A DNA stretch of 8,824 nucleotides from Alphaproteobacteria bacterium (lineage in GTDB: Bacteria > Pseudomonadota > Alphaproteobacteria > Reyranellales > Reyranellaceae), in contig VBAF01000255.1 in NCBI GenBank assembly GCA_005884705.1, positions 1 to 8,824 of the forward strand, read 5' to 3'. A program made the translations under genes and the position numbers. Of this stretch, positions 6,472 to 8,824 are shown one piece after another. How positions within the stretch are numbered: position 1 is the stretch's first letter; each line of letters starts with the position of its first letter. The notes under the pieces are model-generated. The model worked only from the letters and a program-made list of their open reading frames with translations. It did not search any database and had not been told where the DNA came from.

Positions 6472-7535
6472 GGCTTGCGCTCCGTGGCGATCTCGACCCG
6501 CTGGCCTGGCCGCAGGGTCTGGCTGCCTGCCGTCACCACGGTTTGGCCGGAGTCGAGGCCGGTGACGGCGATGCTGTCGCGCGTGAAGCGGTCGATCGCG
6601 ACGGGCCTCAGCGACACCGTAGTGTTGCTTCGATCGACCAGCCAGACCGCCGGCTTGCCGGCCTGCTCGAACAGCGCGCTCCAGGGCAGCAGGAACGCCT
6701 TGCGCGGCCGGACCGGCGCCGTGCCGTTGACCAGGCTGCCGAGCGTCATCGCCGGCGGCGTCTCGGCGAGCGCGAGCTTGACCTGCACCGTCATGCTGTT
6801 GGCGTCGACCGCGGGCGAGACCAGCCGCACCGTCGCCGCCGTCCTGACCGCGGGATCGCGCAGCAACGATACCGTGATCGGCGCGTCCGTGGCGGTATTG
6901 GCGAGCGCCCATTCGTGGACGTTGAACACCGCGTCGCGGCCGCCATCGTGCGCCAGGCCGAACACCGGCTGGGCCTGCGCCACGACTTGGCCCGCCTCGG
7001 CCATCTGCGCGACCACGATGCCGTCGGCGCCGGCATGCAGCTCGGTGTAAGCGAGCTGATCGGTCGCCTGGGCGAGCTGGGCTCTGGCCTGCTCGAGCTG
7101 CGCCTGGGCCGAACGGAACGAGGCCTCGGCCTGGTCATGCTCGCGGCGCGTGGTGTTGCCGGTGGTCAGCAGATTCTTCTGCCGATCGAAGGCGAGCGTC
7201 GCCTGACGCAGCGTCGCCTCGGCGGAACGCACGCCGGCCTGCATCGCCTGCACCTCGGCCTGCTGTTCGTCGGGATCGAGCCGCGCCAGCACCTGGTCGG
7301 CCTTCACGTGATCGCCGACATTGGCCAGCCGCTCGCGGATCTTGCCGCCGACGCGAAACGAGACTTCGCTTTGCACCCGCGCCGCGATCACGCCGGTCAG
7401 CGTGAGCTCCGGGGCGAAATCGCTCAGCTCGGCGGTCACCACCCTGACCCGCGTGAGCGGCGCGGTCGCCGCGTCCTGGCGGCAGCCGGCCAGCAGGCCG
7501 GCCACCAGCAGGCCGCACAAAAGGCTAACGCGCAT
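6468..7535 (-). CDS. Efflux RND periplasmic adaptor (membrane fusion protein) 2, lipoprotein
   Basis: First gene of the efflux operon, 355 residues. Seen: a short signal peptide ending in lipobox LAGC (Cys18 lipidated), the first lipoyl half at about 48-87 (VSFRVGGKIRERLANVGDHVKADQVLARLD), a Gln/Ala-rich coiled-coil hairpin at about 89-160 (EQQAEVQAMQAGVRSAEATL to ARAQLAQATDQ), the second lipoyl half YTELHAGADGIVVAQMAEAGQ at 163-183, a beta-barrel at about 200-275, and a membrane-proximal domain ending TVVTAGSQTLRPGQRVEIATE. The tip of the hairpin (NLLTTGNTTRREHDQAEA) has the usual channel-docking shape. The ATG at 7533-7535 is preferred over the TTG just upstream because a strong AGGGGGA ribosome site is placed for it. 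It is only distantly similar to adaptor 1, so the pair is not a recent duplication. Two different adaptors before one permease is the TriA-TriB arrangement, in which both are needed. Its stop overlaps the next start. Confidence 0.94.
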   Translation of the reverse strand: MRVSLLCGLLVAGLLAGCRQDAATAPLTRVRVVTAELSDFAPELTLTGVIAARVQSEVSFRVGGKIRERLANVGDHVKADQVLARLDPDEQQAEVQAMQAGVRSAEATLRQATLAFDRQKNLLTTGNTTRREHDQAEASFRSAQAQLEQARAQLAQATDQLAYTELHAGADGIVVAQMAEAGQVVAQAQPVFGLAHDGGRDAVFNVHEWALANTATDAPITVSLLRDPAVRTAATVRLVSPAVDANSMTVQVKLALAETPPAMTLGSLVNGTAPVRPRKAFLLPWSALFEQAGKPAVWLVDRSNTTVSLRPVAIDRFTRDSIAVTGLDSGQTVVTAGSQTLRPGQRVEIATERKP

Positions 7536-7538
7536 CAA

Positions 7539-7547
7539 CTTCCCCCT
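7539..7547 (-). promoter_or_regulatory. Ribosome binding site of adaptor 2
   Basis: AGGGGGAAG on the minus strand, its purine core about 6 bases before the ATG at 7535. It decides the start in favour of this ATG and is the strongest ribosome site of the efflux operon; the two downstream genes start within the preceding reading frames. I see no convincing promoter in the 39 bases to the divergent gene, so the operon promoter must reach into that gene's 5' end. Confidence 0.6.
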
Positions 7548-7574
7548 CGGCGCATCCTACTTCAAAATGACGCC

Positions 7575-8679
7575 ATGCCCACCATCCGGCGTTTGACCTT
7601 CATCGGCCTCGAATACGTGTTTGCCCCGGCAAAGGCCTATGGCATGTCGCGCGGCGGCGGCAATCGCCGGCAGGGCGCGCTGGTCGAGGTCGAGACCGAC
7701 CAGGGGGTGAAGGGCGTCGGCGAGGCGTTCGGCAACCCGTTCGTCAGCCGCGAATACTTCCGCATGATCGAGCCGATGTTCGTCGGTCGCAGCGTGTTCG
7801 ACTTCGAGCATATCGAGGCCCGCATCCGCAATTCGATGTATCACCTGGGCGTCGGCAACCAGCTCACCTCATGCGATCGCGCGCGGCTTCGGCGTGCGGC
7901 TGTGCGACCTGATCGGCGGCTGCGGCACGACGCGCATCCCGGCCTACGCCTCGACCGGCTTCTTCTCGGACGATCCCGACCGCCAGCTTTCGCACATGCT
8001 GGCCGAGGCAGCGGACCATCCCTATGCCGGCGCCAAGATCAAGATCGGCCGCGGCGTCAAAAGCGATGTCGAGCGGGTGCGCCAGAGCCGGGCGGCGCTG
8101 GGTCCGGACAAGCTGTTGCTGGTCGACATCAACGGCGCCTACACGCCCGACGTGGCGCTGGACTGCGCGCGGGCGATCGAGCCGTTCGGCATCCACTGGA
8201 TCGAGGAGCCGCTGCCGCCGGGCGACCTGCGCGGCTATGCCGAGTTGCGTGCCCGCTCGCCGATCCCGATCGCCGCCGGCGAGGCGCATCACACGGTGCG
8301 TGACTTCCGCGCCCTGATCGACGGCCGCTGCATCGACATCGTCCAGCCGTCGGTGCCCGGCGTCGGCGGCCTGACCGAAGCCAAGCGCATCGCCGTGCTG
8401 GCGCAGGCGGCCAACCTGCGCGTCGCACCGCATGTCTGGGGCGGGGCGGTCGGGCTTGCGACGGCGTGCCATCTGATCGCCGCGCTGCCGGCGACGCCGC
8501 ACACCGCCCATCCGCCGTGGCCGACCATGCTCGAGTACGACATGAGCGACAACGCGCTGCGGACGCAGCTCCTGAAGCAGCCGCTCACGCTCGAGGCCGG
8601 TCACGTGCTGCTGCCCGAGGGGCCGGGGCTCGGCATCGAGCTCGATCCTGCGGCGATCGAGCGCTACCGGGTTTGCTGA
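7575..8679 (+). pseudogene. Mandelate racemase/muconate lactonizing enzyme family protein, frameshifted
   Basis: An enolase-superfamily gene in two frames. The ATG at 7575 opens the capping domain (MPTIRRLTFIGLEY, GALVEVETDQGVKGVGEAFG at residues 34-53) and reads correctly to NQLTSC at about 7874. Homology resumes one frame over at about 7876 with IARGFGVRLCDLIGG and ends at the TGA at 8677-8679. The conserved segment A-SAIDIALWD that should lie between is missing, so roughly 32 or 35 bases (3n+2) appear deleted. The barrel is otherwise whole: KIK motif lysines at 8035-8043, metal ligands Asp at 8125-8127, Glu pair of WIEEP at 8203-8208 and Glu of AAGE at 8281-8283, His of APHVWGG at 8431-8433, and a late Glu at 8533-8535. 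The Asp usual in the QPD motif of the His-Asp dyad is Ser here (QPS, 8350-8352). Intact relatives (about 370-380 residues) dehydrate or racemise acid sugars or related carboxylates using Mg2+. There is no clear ribosome site. Broken gene or sequencing error; substrate unknown. Confidence 0.85.
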
Positions 8680-8746
8680 TCGTCTTGCATCATGCCAATC
8701 TTTCCCGACACTGAATAAAATACATGAATCACAGGGAGGAATGCCC
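8680..8746 (+). promoter_or_regulatory. Leader and ribosome binding site of the right-edge gene
   Basis: The 67 bases after the enolase-family stop are conspicuously AT-rich around 8711-8730 (GAATAAAATACATGAATC), unlike the surrounding DNA, as expected for a promoter -10 area, though no well-spaced -35/-10 pair stands out. GGGAGGA at 8734-8740 is a strong ribosome site. It abuts an ATG at 8741 directly, so it can only serve the in-frame ATG at 8747, six bases away. Confidence 0.5.
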
Positions 8747-8824
8747 ATGGCTGGGATAACGCGTCGGACTATGGCGGCGGCGACGGCGCTGATGGCTCTC
8801 GGCCTGGCAGGCAACGCCGCCGCC
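8747..8824 (+). CDS. Exported protein, signal peptide only (N-terminal 26 codons)
   Basis: Only the start is visible. The protein begins MAGITRRTMAAATALMALGL and continues to an Ala-rich probable cleavage region (AGNAAA). The Arg-Arg pair followed by a modestly hydrophobic Ala/Leu core resembles a Tat or Sec signal peptide of a periplasmic protein, such as the binding protein of an ABC or TRAP transporter; that specific role is a guess from the neighbouring catabolic-type gene. The start at 8747 is chosen over the in-frame ATG at 8741 because the ribosome site GGGAGGA leaves no spacing for the latter. It follows the broken enolase-family gene on the same strand, possibly as part of the same uptake and catabolism unit. 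Confidence 0.7.
   Translation, partial: MAGITRRTMAAATALMALGLAGNAAA

Noticed and set aside
5449..7050. Long plus-strand frames opposite the two adaptors (also 6543-8303)
   Set aside because: These are antisense shadows of the adaptor genes. Only the part after 7575 of the second is real, being the N-terminal half of the enolase-family gene.
7894..8679. An independent short gene starting at the GTG at 7894
   Set aside because: It would begin inside the enolase-superfamily fold, without the capping domain and without a ribosome site. The matching N-terminal half lies just upstream in another frame.
1..8824. CRISPR arrays, tRNA or rRNA genes, insertion sequences, toxin-antitoxin or phage genes
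   Set aside because: No regular spacer-repeat pattern, cloverleaf, transposase motif or terminal inverted repeat was seen by eye on either strand.

Overview
This is a GC-rich (roughly 65-70% by eye) bacterial chromosomal segment. The dense minus-strand gene block, strong G/C third-position bias, and mix of oxidoreductases, RND efflux genes, an enolase-superfamily enzyme and a secreted-protein gene suggest a free-living, probably soil-dwelling proteobacterium. An alphaproteobacterium (Rhizobiales or Rhodospirillales type) is the best guess, but nothing in the window fixes the taxon.

Layout, left to right. (1) 1-446, minus: the N-terminal part of a zinc-independent, NADPH-dependent medium-chain reductase of the CurA/YncB type, running off the left edge. 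Its upstream DNA carries a phased set of AAACGG hexamers. (2) 447-795: no convincing gene; a possible promoter and repeat array on the left, and a short terminator-like hairpin on the right. (3) 796-2187, minus: an intact berberine-bridge-type FAD oxidoreductase, preceded by a 54-codon remnant that looks like the C-terminal part of an antibiotic-biosynthesis-monooxygenase (ABM) domain protein. (4) 2412-7535, minus: a tripartite-efflux operon with two lipoprotein adaptors (membrane fusion proteins) and one RND permease. The order adaptor-adaptor-permease recalls TriABC of Pseudomonas; no outer-membrane channel or regulator is present. (5) 7575-8679, plus: a mandelate racemase/muconate lactonizing enzyme family gene, divergent from the efflux operon across only 39 bases and broken by a frameshifting deletion. 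(6) 8747-8824, plus: the start of an exported protein with a twin-arginine-like signal peptide, cut by the right edge.

The two adaptors and the permease should form one drug or solvent efflux pump borrowing an outer-membrane channel encoded elsewhere. The FAD enzyme and ABM remnant probably formed a small redox pair. The reductase at the left edge has its own control region.

No new multi-gene system is evident. The most notable feature is a set of three deletion-like lesions within about 6 kb: the ABM gene lost its 5' half at the end of the RND operon; adaptor 1 runs 119 bases into the permease gene as if the intergenic junction had been deleted; and the enolase-superfamily gene lost a conserved segment and its frame. 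They indicate either a locally eroding or rearranged region or assembly artefacts.
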